Translations under genes and position numbers: made by a program
Shown here: positions 35,037 through 46,734 of the stretch, piece after piece
How the letters are laid out: every line of letters begins with the position of its first letter
Numbering within the stretch: the first letter of the stretch is position 1
Assembly (NCBI RefSeq): GCF_024763615.1
Contig: NC_077224.1
Coordinates: 17,019,078 to 17,083,077 of the forward strand
DNA length: 64,000 nucleotides
Direction: 5' to 3'
Source of the DNA: Phlebotomus papatasi
Lineage: Eukaryota; Arthropoda; Insecta; Diptera; Psychodidae
The notes under the pieces: generated by a model
The model's input: the letters and a program-made list of their open reading frames with translations, nothing else
The model's database searches: none
What the model was told of the DNA's origin: nothing

Positions 35037-35236
35037 CGGGTTCTTACAAAATTGCAAACTTTTAATAACATTGCAAAAAAAACATCCTTTTGATAAACTT
35101 GCCTCGTTAAAGTATCAAAACATTTTCATATTTCAGAGTAGTTTTGTTGGAAAAAAACCAGCTAATTATTGTGTAAGAGGTGAACAACTCGTCTAAATCT
35201 AAACCATAATAATTAATATTAGGGTGAGTGACTAAT

Positions 35237-35370
35237 GCCCTAGACACATTTACGACTTAAGCCGAGAGACAACTTAGTGGAAAATGATGGAAATTATGTT
35301 TTACCATTATGTCGAGTATAATCACGCTAAGCCGTCTCTCGGCTAATCCTGAGGTCTGTCAAGGCCCTAA
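35237..35370. mobile_element. Palindromic MITE, AAGCCGAGAGAC family, copy 4
   Basis: TACGACTTAAGCCGAGAGACAACTTAG and CGCTAAGCCGTCTCTCGGCTAA are inverted across about 60 bp. The right end is GTCTGTCAAGGCCC, as in copy 1. Confidence 0.65.
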
Positions 35371-35379
35371 GATATCACT

Positions 35380-37130
35380 GTTTGGTTGAAAAGCATTTCA
35401 ATATTGTGCGTACGACATAATAATTAAAATACGACGGTAAAATCAATTTCAAAGTTTTATAGTTATACATATTGAGCCCAAACAGAAGTAGATTTTGATT
35501 CTCCAATAGTGTCTTGGATAAAAGGTAAATAGAACTCTATTTGTACAAAAAGTCGTTGAAGTTCGAAGAATTCAAATTCAATTTTGAATTTTCATACTAA
35601 ATTTTCGAACAAGGTGGGGAAATTTTATGAAAAATCACACTAGAAAACTGGCAAAAGAGTTACTCAGTAATTATGGAGTGATTAAATACTTGGGCAAGAA
35701 CGGTAAATGTCGTTGTTCTGTTTTTTTCTTCACAACAATGTGAAGACCGTCACAATTTGACACTTGAGCACTTCGAAATCTGAACAGGATGTACCTCAGT
35801 CACCTTGCGGAATTATCAAGAAGTAAGAAAGTCTCTTTTTTGAATCTTCAAATAGATTTTCGAATTTTTCAAGATCTACTTCTGTACGGAAAGATTATGT
35901 AGTATTTTTGCATCACGTGTTATGCAATATTAAGTCAAGACTCAAGCCAAAAAAACATAGGTGTATGTACAAACTGAAGTAAAAGACATAATTTCGTTTT
36001 ATAATTCTTGTTGTTGGTAGAAAATCAAAAAGCTGTCACTTAAAAGAAACGAAAAAACGATCTCAGAACGATAAGACACGAAGACCCAAAAGACGCAAGG
36101 ACTATCTGGTATGTGTCTCGGCTTAAAGTATTTAACTTTTAATGTTTAATCTGCTTAGTTCTGACCTTTTATTATTTTGTCTCAGTCTCAAACTAATTTT
36201 CTGTTTTTTTGCATATATTTCATTCAACACTAGAATTGTTCTTTCTAGAGCTTCCTAGGAAGTCTTAAATCTCATACATCTCAGGACAAATGGACAATCA
36301 GTATTCTATGAAATTACACTCCAACACCATCCATCCTTTTGCACAATTTTGAAGTAAACAAACTTCTATGTTATGCCATTTTCTCACTCATTCATTTTCT
36401 CTATCCATTGCACGATGTGTGCCTCTTTTTTTTCTTCTTCTTCAACTTCTCCTCCTTTGCCCCCCTCAATCTCCCTCTCTACTTTTTCCACATTATATAT
36501 ATTTATATATATACATAATAATATATGAGAATATTGTACAACAGTGTAGATTTAGTGTTGTAAAGCTTGGGAGGTGAATAACCTCCCCATATAGCTCTCT
36601 TAACCAACAACAACAGCAGCAGCACATCGTCGCCGTCGTCCAATGTTACATTCGAGCACATACTCTCTCAAAACATACAACATTTGCCTGCTTTTTATTA
36701 TATGTGCAAAGCTCCACGGAAAATATATACAACACATAAACACTGGGAGGCATAAGAAAGAAAGAGAGAGAGAGATACTCTTTTTTGTATATAAGAAAAA
36801 GTGCACATAAATGTAAATGATGTTTATCAATTAGTAATCAAACATTTTGGGTCAACTTCTTTTCTCTCTCCAACAAAACATGAAACTTTTCAACAAAACA
36901 CATGATACACCTCTCCCTCCCCCACCACCCACTCAAACATTAGAAAACCAAAATCATATTTCAATGTTGTTTGATTGTGGAAAAGGATAAGATGCAATCT
37001 GTCCATACCTCTCATGATCTTTTACACTACTCTCAACTCATAACACCCAATGCATGATTTTAATCTTGGAGGTAGGTTTCGATATAAAGTAAGCTATTGT
37101 AAGTCCTATGCTATTATTTCTGTAGGAATA
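35380..37130. other. AT-rich interval with microsatellites; no gene recognised
   Basis: A TA-rich run lies at 36494-36529, CAA/CAGCAG near 36606-36623 and GA repeats near 36759-36775. Overlapping short frames on both strands are low-complexity. Confidence 0.4.
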
Positions 37131-38353
37131 ATAAAGTTTGAAGACGAAGGGCCAGAAGAGCAATAGGTTAAAGAGTGCCGGCTTCAGACTGAAGGTTTAG
37201 CCCCGTTCAAAATCTAATGGATCATTTGTTCTTAATATCCAATTCTAAACAACGATTTCCTAAAACATCGTGCCTGATAAGGAATTAGAGGAGTAAAGCC
37301 AGATGGCTAAGCCTTAGGTCTGAAGCCCGTATAGAAGACCGCTGGCTCTATTACATACGTTCAAGTGTCGAATCCCCTTTAGCTAGCCAAAAATTTCTTA
37401 TCATTAAAACTAGGCTAAAACTTTGAGTCCATTTATTGTCAAAGGTCCTCGGAAGGCCTTATGATGCTATCTCTAACTGTTTGGCCTCTAACTCTAGTAA
37501 CGGCCAAGCTTAAATAAGATCTCATAAGGTTTTACATAAAGTTGTAAAGCTTAAAACGTATCAATAATTTTATTATTTAGAATTCAACAAGGTACCAGGG
37601 TCTCCCGTTGTAAAAAGAAGCCGGGAAATAAAGTCCACTAAATGATCCTCAAGACAGGATAATAATGGTAGACCGAGAATGGAATCAACGAAAGCAGAAA
37701 CACGATAATATTTGCGGAGTTCGCAAACGAAGCTATTAGTAGCGTCTGTTGGGATAAAGGAAAATTTTCTGTGATTTGAGAAGCTATCAGTATCGCCTGG
37801 TCAATTTTTGTACAAATGTATGAAAGACGAAATGTAAAATATGAAATATCCTAGAATACGAAGTTTCCACAATACCAAATGTGCAATACGAATATGTAAA
37901 ATACGAAGTTTCCAAATCCCAGATTATCAAGGTTCTAACAAAGAGGAGTCTGATCTGCCTGATAGTGAAAGTCAGTAAGCGTCGTAGTGTACAACGTAAA
38001 TTAGGCCTTACGGCAGACCTCAGATAATGAGACCATTAGTGACTCATTAAAGACAAATTCCAGATTCTGGACCCGAAAATAAGAAGAATTAAAAACTAAA
38101 TGTTCTGCTCAATTATAGAAGTAGCGATCGTGTCGTTTGGAATTTTAAGGTTGCCTTCCTGACCTACTTCAGAGTGAGAGGTATGATACCCTGGCGCCAT
38201 GTATGGTAGAGTCACAGTGTCATGGGAGGGCACAGAGTTCCATAGCTGAGCCGGCGATAGCCAAAAAAAGGGTCACCACATGTCGATAGTAAGCGTCAGT
38301 AGCTCCAGAAGGGCTACAAAATAGTTTTATCAATAATGAACTGGTGCAAATGA

Positions 38354-38515
38354 TTTTAAAGAGGTGTCTCCGGTGATTGCCAGTGAAAAGTTAGTCACCC
38401 TAAGATGAAAACACTTTTTTGGTTTTTCCATAAAACCAAAAAAAGAAGTGGAAAAACCAAAAAAGTGTTTTCATCTAACTTTTCACTGGCAATCACCGGA
38501 GACACCTCTTTAAAA
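38354..38515. repeat. Snap-back inverted repeat with nearly identical arms of about 66 bp
   Basis: The right arm (38449-38515) is the reverse complement of the left (38354-38429), apart from an extra segment of about 9 nt in the left arm (TTAGTCACCCTA). The loop is about 20 nt. GGCTACAAAATA flanks it as a direct repeat at 38312-38323 and 38516-38527. The arms are nearly identical, so it is probably recent. Confidence 0.9.
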
Positions 38516-40429
38516 GGCTACAAAATAATTTAAGGTAATTACTTAAAAAGTGCTTAGTTGAAGGTCCTTAATTAAGTACCCAATGTTAAATAGTTCGATG
38601 TTCAACAGTACTATTTGTTTCAACCAATTCCGGTCAATAGAACGAGACCGAAAAGAGCGTTCGTGTGAAGAGGAGGACAGTATTGGAAAAGCCATGGAAA
38701 AGGGAATTGGTGTTTGAGCTCCGTGTCCTGGGTCTTGCGAATTGGATACTAGGTTGTCCAGAGACCCAGTTAAGTCTTTTAGTTAAATTTTGAACTTATT
38801 GCATTTTACTTTAGGGGAATTAAGACTTTCCAGTGCCTGGATCAGAATTTGACGTAGCATACTTTGTCCGCAAATCATCAATTTTCGTGAAGCGGTCTTT
38901 AAATTAGACGAGTTTCCAAAAGTCTCAAAATCCTAAATAGCAGCTAATTTTATTGGTTTTTTCAATATCTAATAGGTCATTTGCCCTTAATTATCCAATC
39001 CTGTCAAAAATTTCCAACAAAAAAAGAGATGACAACCGTAGCTTTGCGTAGTGCTTGAACTCACAAGGTCTTTGGGTACATACCGCTTTACTACTGATTA
39101 AATTAATTAAAAAAAAATAAATAATAAATCATTCCTAAGTAAGAAATTGTTTAAGAAAATTACCTTTTAGAGTATTTTATCATGAGAAGCAAGCTTTCGA
39201 TCAAATAAAAAAGTAAATCCGAGAAAGGTAAATCATTTACGGGTACTATACCGACTCATGACCGATTAAGTTCGATGCAGTCGGGTTGGAAATTTCAAGA
39301 TCAAGCAAATCGGTTGAAAAATAGGCCCTTGGTTAAACTTTAATTTTCGAAAATTCAATATTGAAATGGTTTTCGAACATAGGTGTCCAAGGACGCAGTA
39401 TTCGCCTTGACTACAAGGCTAAAATGAAATATTTCGTAGGAGCCGTTTTTGAAATAAATTGATTGCTAAAAGACTTCTTAAGCGCAATATCAATGTATCT
39501 TTTATACCGATAGAAGCACTCTGACATTCCCATTACTCCAATATTAATACGGTTTAAAGTTTCGCAACATTGCGTAGCATTACTCTACATTTTTTTTTTT
39601 AATCCAGATAGCATTTCGAAAAGCACTCAAAAATACCTAAAGTGAAGCTTTTTATTTTCGGCACTGGCGCTGATATTGCCTAATCCTCATAATTTCACTA
39701 AACCACGTGAATTTAGAAGATCAGACTGATCCTTTGAATTTTGGGCTGATCCCTAAATCGATGCCTGTGTCTATTTTGCACTTTAGGTCTGAAGCCCGTA
39801 TAAGAGAATTAGATTTAAAACGAACTACTGATTTGGTTGACGAGTAAGTCAAGGCAATTTGCATATCCAAGTAACATTTTAAACACGAATTTATACGGTT
39901 AACAGTGGCACATAAAGCCTAATAAAAAGTGAAGCTATTTTTCACTTTTCCTTGTAAAAATTTTGTAGATATTGCACAGCGACTTAAACAAATTTGCTTG
40001 TAGTTCTTGTATTATTTTGGCGAGCATAATGAAATATGTATTTTTAGATAGCTTTTAATGCACGATTTCGAAATATATCAGACTAATAAGTCAATTCTCT
40101 TTAGGTAAAAACTTGCCAATAGTCTTCAGTGCCTATGTGCAAAAACGTATGGAAAAATGAAATGTCAAGAGGCCCCTGCGGTTAACAACCTCCGTCTGAA
40201 ACTCACATTAAACGGGCTTCACACTTATAAGGCTTTGTCTTATGACTTAACTGCTGTAATTTCTCAACAAACGATATTTTTGGCATTTTTTTTAGAAATT
40301 AAGTAGACAGGCATTTCGTCCATATGCGAAAATACAGTTCAATCATTCCTAATAATGATTTTTCAAGGTCAAATTTTAAATGGCTCTACAGAGCCTATTT
40401 CTCAACCGAATGGGTAATGTTTGAGCTTG

Positions 40430-40570
40430 TTGTAGGTCTTGGAATTTCTGACAATTCTAAACCGGTTCCAATCGGTTTTGAACCGGTAACGAACTGATTA
40501 TCGTACTCCTAAGCAGTTTGGGGTAATCTTTTGAGTGGTTTATAAATCGGTTCAAATCTGTTGGGATAAT
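40430..40570. repeat. Fragment of the ACCGGT-rich element
   Basis: GGAATTTCTGACAATTCTAAACCGGTTCCAATCGGTTTTGAACCGGTAACGAACTGATTA is close to 57197-57252. TTGGGGTAATCTTTTGAGTGGTTTATAAATCGG is close to 57574-57606. Here the two halves are contiguous; at 57 kb a MITE separates them. Confidence 0.65.
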
Positions 40571-40599
40571 AAGAACATCTAGGCCACAGCCTAATAAAC

Positions 40600-42105
40600 C
40601 TATATTGTTCCGTAATCAGAGCTTATCCTAAGTTAAACAAATAAGCAAAAATGCAAATCAAGAATTACTAAAATATTCACCTCAATTCTGAAGAGAATAA
40701 AAATTCACAGAAAGCCTCAAAAGAACACTTTTTTTCCAAGAAAATCACAATGTATTTCTCAGTACAGTATCTCCTGTGCAATTTTCCCTCAATCGAAAAA
40801 TTGGCAATCACAGAATTGCATTGGAGTTGCAATATTGAAAAGGCACTACAAGAGCAAGACTTTTTGAAATTGAATAGAATGGAAGAAGAGAGAGAGAGAA
40901 TGAAAAAAAAGAACTAATATCTCTAAAGGCAGAACATATACAAAGCATTTCAATCTTTGAAAGAAAATTGATCCATATGCAATTTTCTTTTCTTTTTCCC
41001 CCCACTAACACAGGTCTGGCACACGGAAAAATCCCCACAAGAATAAATATAAATCACAGTCCTATATTCAATTGCATTTAATATTGAATACAAATGTTTG
41101 TGATATACATCCCGAAAAATATATATATATATAATACATATATAGATATATTAGATCTGACATATGGGACTTTAGATAAAATATTTATAAAATCTTCAAT
41201 GGACACAAAAATTGAAATTGCAAATTGATTCACCACTCAATCGAAATACCATCTTGAGAAATATGTGGAAAATGTGGCGTGAGGCAGAAACTTCACGAAA
41301 AAAAAAGAAGAAGAAATAATATAGAACCACACACAAGAGACAAGGACTCCTAAGGAAAATTTCCATTCAAAGTGGAAAATTTATAACACGAAACACTAAA
41401 GGAAATTTCCATTTGGAAGGAAATTCACCTTCTAGTTTTTTTTTTCTTTTAATATTGTTCTTGTTTAAGACAGTTGAGACATTGCAAAAGGAAATTGTCT
41501 TGAAACCATTTAATCTCTCACAAGACAACTTTCAACTTATGAAAATCACTATAAAAAAAAATAATGAAGGTGAAAGTTCTAATATTTTCAATTAGAACCA
41601 TTTCAACCCTTGAAAGAAAACTTTCATCTATTACTCAAACTTTCTTATAACCGTTTTCTTTCTCTTATGCCCAGCTAATCCTGCAACATCACACAAGAAG
41701 AGACGACACTCAGAATAAGTGTTGCAACAGCAAAAAAAGAAAAGAAAAGAAAAGAGTCTCAAGACATATATAATTGAATTAAGAGCAAAAGGTGAAGAAA
41801 GAAAAAAAGACGAGCAACTTCCTTAAATGAATCACAAACGCTCTGTGTGAATTTTCTGTGAGTAAACAGGTGGAGATAGAAGAAAAAAAAACTTTAAGAA
41901 TTTAAAAATATCGCAAAGAATAAAATACGAGAAATATAAATAAAAACCGCATCATTTCTTCAACTGTTTTCTCACTGTAATTGGCTATGTATAGCCAAGT
42001 ATTCTTCCAATATTTCTCATCTGCCTTCCTTCATCACCTGACCGACCCCTTCACCAACCACTGCTATCACCTACTATTGCTCGAACTCTACTGAAAGAGC
42101 AATAG
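40600..42105. other. AT-rich interval; no gene recognised
   Basis: A/T runs and a TA microsatellite (about 41119-41155). Short frames are low-complexity. Confidence 0.4.
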
Positions 42106-42107
42106 GG

Positions 42108-42445
42108 GAGGATGGGGCACTTTCACGCATCCATGACATTCGAAAATTATGAAAATTTGCAAAGTGCTCGAACTCTTGACTTAGATGCTATACCCTAATA
42201 GTCCTTTTGCATCATTTAATATTTACCGGTTCTCAACCGATTTATAACGATTCATAAATCACTCAAAAGACTCCACAAACTAGATTAAAGAGAAATGAAA
42301 TTGATTTTCTAATGACCTAAAGAGAGATTTGAACTCGAGATACTTGTATCAGAGCAAGTGCTCTACCACTTGACTTGATTGAGTGCCCTCTTCAGTAGTA
42401 TTAAAAAAAAACTCCAAGTGCGTGAAACTGACCCTACATCCACCC
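42108..42445. repeat. ACCGGT-rich element fragment containing a tRNA-like segment
   Basis: GATGCTATACCCTAATAGTCCTTTTGCATCATTTAATATTTACCGGTTC..ATAAATCACTCAAAAGA is the reverse orientation of the element at 57.2-57.7 kb. A minus-strand tRNA-like segment (B box GAGTTCAAATCTC at 42324-42336, A box GTGGTAGAGCAC at 42358-42369) follows, probably a SINE head inserted nearby. Confidence 0.5.
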
Positions 42446-42446
42446 T

Positions 42447-42763
42447 TGTAGAGTGGTTGTCTCTATGATTGTGAAATCTCGGGTTCGACATTCGGCAGCT
42501 GCAGATTTTTCAGCAGCCGTATCGAATTAGTCCAAAAAATAGAATGAAAAGTAATGCCAATGCATTGGCAAAGAACCGCCTACAACAAGATAGGCTGGTA
42601 TAGAAACAACTTCAGCATGAAGAGTTCAGTCGATACAAATACACATTCACTGCAACTGATCCAACCAAGACGGAACCGCCTTGGGGATTAAGATAGACTA
42701 GGGAAATAGGGAATGTGTAGTGGGCCTGAACAAGTGGCCTGGGCGGCATGGGTGCAGCGGACC
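42447..42763 (+). repeat. Candidate tRNA-derived SINE
   Basis: TAGAGTGGTTGTCTCTATGA followed by CTCGGGTTCGACATTC has the spacing and sequence of Pol III A and B boxes. About 250 bp of non-tRNA body follow, less AT-rich than the surroundings (GGAACCGCCTTGGGG, GGCCTGGGCGGCATGGG). No A-rich tail was seen before the next element begins. Confidence 0.5.
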
Positions 42764-42767
42764 TTAA

Positions 42768-42907
42768 GCATTTGAGGAAAAGTGAAACACCGGTGTCCCA
42801 GATTCAAAAGCAATTTTTTGGACCATTGGAAGTTATTTTGTCCTCTGAATAGTTCGAAATTCAGTTTTTATTTTTGGGACACCGGTATCCCATTCGTCCT
42901 TAAAGGG
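42768..42907. mobile_element. TTAA-flanked short element, 140 bp
   Basis: TTAA at 42764-42767 and 42908-42911 flank inverted ends about 35 bp long, aligned through ACACCGGTGTCCCA and the inverse TGGGACACCGGTATCCC. The right end reads CCCTTTAAGG inward, similar to piggyBac CCC ends. No coding capacity apart from a chance frame. Confidence 0.65.
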
Positions 42908-42984
42908 TTAAGCCGATCCATGGACTTAATCTTAATCTTAATCCTAGATATTTCAGAACTTTGAAATTAGTCGAACTTTGAAAT

Positions 42985-43225
42985 TGGCCAGTAAAATTTA
43001 CTTCCCGGATATTAGAATCTAAGAGAGGTCAAGGTAAAATCTAAAGGAGGATAGTAGATTTTACTATCCGGCTATTAGAATTTACTATCCATAGGATAGT
43101 AAATTTTAAAATGTCAAGATGGTAGATTCTAAAGGAAAGTTTCTATGGAGGATGGTATTTTCTACTATCCTTTGAGGCAGTAGAATTTAAAGACACTATT
43201 TGTAGAAAATACCATCCAATTTTTT
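42985..43225. repeat. Fold-back region with TTTACTATCC / GGATAGTAAA words
   Basis: A perfect hairpin with 12-bp arms, AATTTACTATCC-ATA-GGATAGTAAATT, lies at 43079-43105. Several variants (AGGATAGTAGATTTTACTATCC, GGATGGTATTTTCTACTATCC) lie on both sides. Probably a decayed palindromic MITE. Confidence 0.6.
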
Positions 43226-43229
43226 CTCG

Positions 43230-44600
43230 GTGAACTCAAAAACAATTTTAAAAAAAATCACCTCTAAAACAACGGTTAAGATGCCAAGATAACTCATAAG
43301 TTATTCATTTCTTCCTTGGCGTTTATTTAAAAGAATTAAACTACATCTACAAAAGTTGTATTGACTCTATAAGTATCTGGTTTTAAAAATATCTAGCTTT
43401 TAAATTTAAAAAGTTAATTTTTCGACTCTAATGCCCCTAGCGGTGATCACATAAAGTTCAAGAGCTCCAAAGGCTTCTATTTCACAAGACCTTTCATTTA
43501 CGCCACGGTTGATAAAGTTCTGACTATTAGAACAGAAATTATGGTCATTTTGGGATTCATTTTTGAAAAATAATGTTTCAAGTCAGAGATATTTGAACAA
43601 GGGTAAATGTTGTTTCACTTTAAACTTGTCCTCTTCAACTCAACTGTACAGACTGCAGATGTATCTTCAATATAATCTAAAAGAGCAAAAAGCAAAGTCT
43701 GTATCTTGCAAAGGCATTACACAAAAGCCCTATATCTTCCAGATGAAAGAGCCTGTATCTCTCTTTTGCAGAAATTCACCTTCATCGTCCGATTGACATG
43801 GTGTCGCAGCAAAACGGGCAATTTAACTCTCATCGAAGCTTACACTCGCCATTTCTTAGCGAAAAAGTCCACATGTACATAAAAGTGACTTGACTTTTAC
43901 ATACTTGGCAAGAAATACTCGTTTCACTATTTTGTTATTACTAATCATATGTGACAATGTGGACTTTTTTTATCGTTCTTTACGCTTCACTGTATTTGTG
44001 TGTCTTTCTATTTCACATCCATAAGTGAATCGAAATGAATAACAACAGTGCCTTGCGAAAGATTACAAACAATCTACCTTTAACGAGGTACATAAGACAT
44101 TTTTTTAGTGCTTTTTGGAATGTTTTTGACACCAAGACAAATCATTTTAAAAATAGAAATTCATTTTTTTAGACAAAAAAATATTATTTAAGAGTCTCTA
44201 TGCTGAAATATGCTAGACAAAAAATAGTGTCTTCAGCAGAAACTGTGAATTTCATGTTTTTTCCATAGTTATAACCACTCTGAAATTTTTCCTTTCTCCT
44301 TCACACACACTCCCCATCTCTCTCTATCTTTCTCTCTTCTTTTTCCATCAACACACAATTCACTGTATATTGAGCACTACGATTAAATTCATTTATTCCA
44401 CATAAATACCATATCTCCATCTATTTTTACACAATACCACATACATGTACTGCTGTATATTGAAACATATTGAGTCACTTTAATTTTGCCGTTTCGTTGA
44501 GCAAAACCCCAATGTTAACACTACTATTTTTCCTTATCAAATTTCAACAGAAAAAGACAATTTAATCACGTGTTTTTTTTTAAAGGAATTTATAGGATCA
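43230..44600. other. AT-rich interval; no gene recognised
   Basis: A 77-codon plus frame at 43563-43796 has no recognisable domain. Pyrimidine-rich runs lie near 44290-44345. Confidence 0.35.
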
Positions 44601-45364
44601 TTACGAGATTTTCAAAAAGTCAAAAATTAGATTAATAAATTGCTGAAGCTATTTATTCAAATGAGAAAAAAGTTATTTTCAATTAGCCATGACAAACACC
44701 ATGTAGTCATTTAGTTAGGACACGCTGATCTTTTTTTCCATGACAAAATCTAAATTTTAATTCTAATCAAAAATTGGAATGAAAATTCGACTTATAAAAT
44801 GTTTTTCTCGAGCAACATTTTTTGTTATTTTTTTATTAAATTATTAAAATAATAATTTAATATTTTCTATAATAAGATTTATTATATTTTTAAATACAGA
44901 TTTAAATTGGTTTAAACTGTGAGTCTTAATGTTTCCGAAAGAATAAAAATACCTGGAAAATTAAATCGATTTTCATTTATTTTGTTACGATAAAAAAAAA
45001 ATTGGTTAGAAATTTGATAAAAATTGGTCAACGAAAATTTACTTAATCAGTAATTAATAAAATTTTGTACGCTAAAAATCGTACTTGGGTAGTGAAAAAT
45101 AAATTTGGTCTGATAAAACGTTAGACTCAACAGCAAATAACTAATTTCGGAAATTTAAAAAAAAAAAATTGGCCTGCTGAATAAAAGAATTCAGTTTTGG
45201 TCAGTTAAAAATCGACTTTCTTGAACAAAATAAATTCATTCGGCAAAAAACCAAATTTGGTTACTTAAAAATCGATTTAGTTCAATCAATTAATTTCATT
45301 CAGTAAAAAAATCAATTTTGACCTATAATTTAGGTAAGTAAAAAAAACAAATTTGATTACATTT

Positions 45365-45590
45365 TAGACCAGGAAAATTTCATGAAATCAAAATTTACTT
45401 TCCTTTTTTTTCTTAAACGTTTTCCTTATCTCTATCTCACTTTTTCCCCCTCAAAATTAGTTTGAACTAAATTTAATTTGATGTGATATTCAAAAGTGCG
45501 AATGAGTAAGACGGTCTTATTCAATTTGCAATTTGAGAAGGAAAAGAATGTGAATTTCGATGTCAGTTAGATTTCAATTAGTTAGTAAAT
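45365..45590. mobile_element. CCGGCACACC MITE, diverged copy
   Basis: GACCAGGAAAATTTCATGAAATC at one side and GAATGTGAATTTCGATGTCAG at the other, with GAACTAAATTTAATTTG in the middle, match the family. The terminal GGCACACC is lost. Confidence 0.55.
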
Positions 45591-45928
45591 CGAATTTAAC
45601 ATTCGAAAAAACTAGGATGGTAAAAATCTAATTTGATTAGGAAAATATTAATTTCCGTCTGTAAAAGGAATATAAATTAGTAAACAAAAACAAATTCCAA
45701 TAATTAAAAAACTTACTTTCAAAAAAAAATCTTTGGTCTATAAAAAAAGGACGATAAGAATCAATTTTGTTTAATAAATTAATTCCATGCGGTCAAAAAA
45801 TCAAATTTGGTTGGAAAAAATTTTAGGTAGTACAAACATTTGGTTAATTAAAAATCGATTTCATTCGACAAATTAATTTCAGTTAGTAAACAATTTAATT
45901 TTGCTCTTAGAAAAAAATTAGGATGATT

Positions 45929-46247
45929 GCGCCTCCCGCACATCTTTGCGATCGATGAAATTTCATAAAATCAAAATTCATGTCCCTTTCTTTCTCAAAA
46001 GATTTGCATAGGTTTATCCTATTCTTTCGGTCTGAAAATTGGACTGAACTAAATTTAATTTGGTGTGATTTGCAATACAATCCCTCGGATACAAAATTGT
46101 ACCAAACTAAATTTAATTTGGTACGATGTTCAAAAGAAGAAGAAGGGTACGAAAGAAGGAGATAGACATATGCTAAATTTTTAAGAAAGAAATAGATATG
46201 AATTTTGACTTTATGAATTTTTCCTGATCTAAAAGGTGTGCCGGAGC
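45929..46247. mobile_element. CCGGCACACC MITE copy
   Basis: The ends GCCTCCCGCACATCTTTGCGATC and GATCTAAAAGGTGTGCCGGAGC are inverted. ATCAAAATTCATGTCCCTTTCTT mirrors GAAAGAAATAGATATGAATTTTGA. The middle carries ACTAAATTTAATTTGGT twice. Confidence 0.75.
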
Positions 46248-46734
46248 TATATAGATCAAATTTGATTAATTAAAAAATGGATTTCGTTCAATAAAGTAAT
46301 TTGTCTGGTTAGAACAAAAACCAATTTGGGTCGATAAAAGATCAATTTGAATTGGTGAAAAATCAATTTAGCCTAGACAAAAAAGAACATTTTCTTGAAG
46401 AAATATAAATTGCTGTCAGCAAAAATATATATTTTTCTACAAATTCATTAAAATGAAGAAAAAATTAAATTTGGTCAATAAAAATATCAATTTACATCTG
46501 TAAAACAAATCAATTTAGGTTGGCAAAAAATTAACTTTGGAAAATAAAAAAAATCATTTTTGACAATATACTAATTCAGTTACTAGGCAAATAAATTTTG
46601 ATTAGTAAAGTCAATTTTATCCAATAAGTTAATTTCAGATAGTACAAAAATCAATTTAGGTCGGTAAAAAAATCAAATTTGCTCAATGAAAAGATGACTG
46701 ATTTGTTTTGCAATGCATTGAAATAGAGAAATAA

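Larger units (their letters stand above)
37130..40600. repeat. Old mixed repeat block with SINE-like TAGGTCTGAAGCCCG words
   Basis: The block is less AT-biased than its surroundings. Two tRNA-like segments lie near 37150-37205 (GAGTGCCGGC and CCCGTTCAAAATC) and 37290-37375 (ATGGCTAAGCCTTAGGTCTGAAGCCCG and GTGTCGAATCCCC). The words GGTCTGAAGCCCGTATAAGA or their inverse recur near 39786, 40195-40250, 62905-62955 and 63110-63150, pointing to a dispersed tRNA-derived SINE. The stretch 37600-38330 may be a decayed transposon, but I found no recognisable protein. Confidence 0.45.
44620..46730. repeat. Left block of the AAAAATCGATTT / AAATTGG repeat family
   Basis: Words such as GTTAAAAATCGATTTAGTTCAA, AATTAATTTCATTCAGTAAAAAA and TCAATTTTGGTCAG recur every 30-40 bp. 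AACTAGGATGG and AATTAGGATG occur near 45610 and 45918. The block contains two CCGGCACACC-family MITE copies (45365-45590, 45929-46247). The block at 48.06-49.83 kb carries the same words in reverse orientation. Confidence 0.7.

Noticed and set aside
42320..42372. Functional tRNA gene on the minus strand
   Set aside because: A and B boxes are visible, but acceptor and anticodon stems do not pair. Probably a SINE head.
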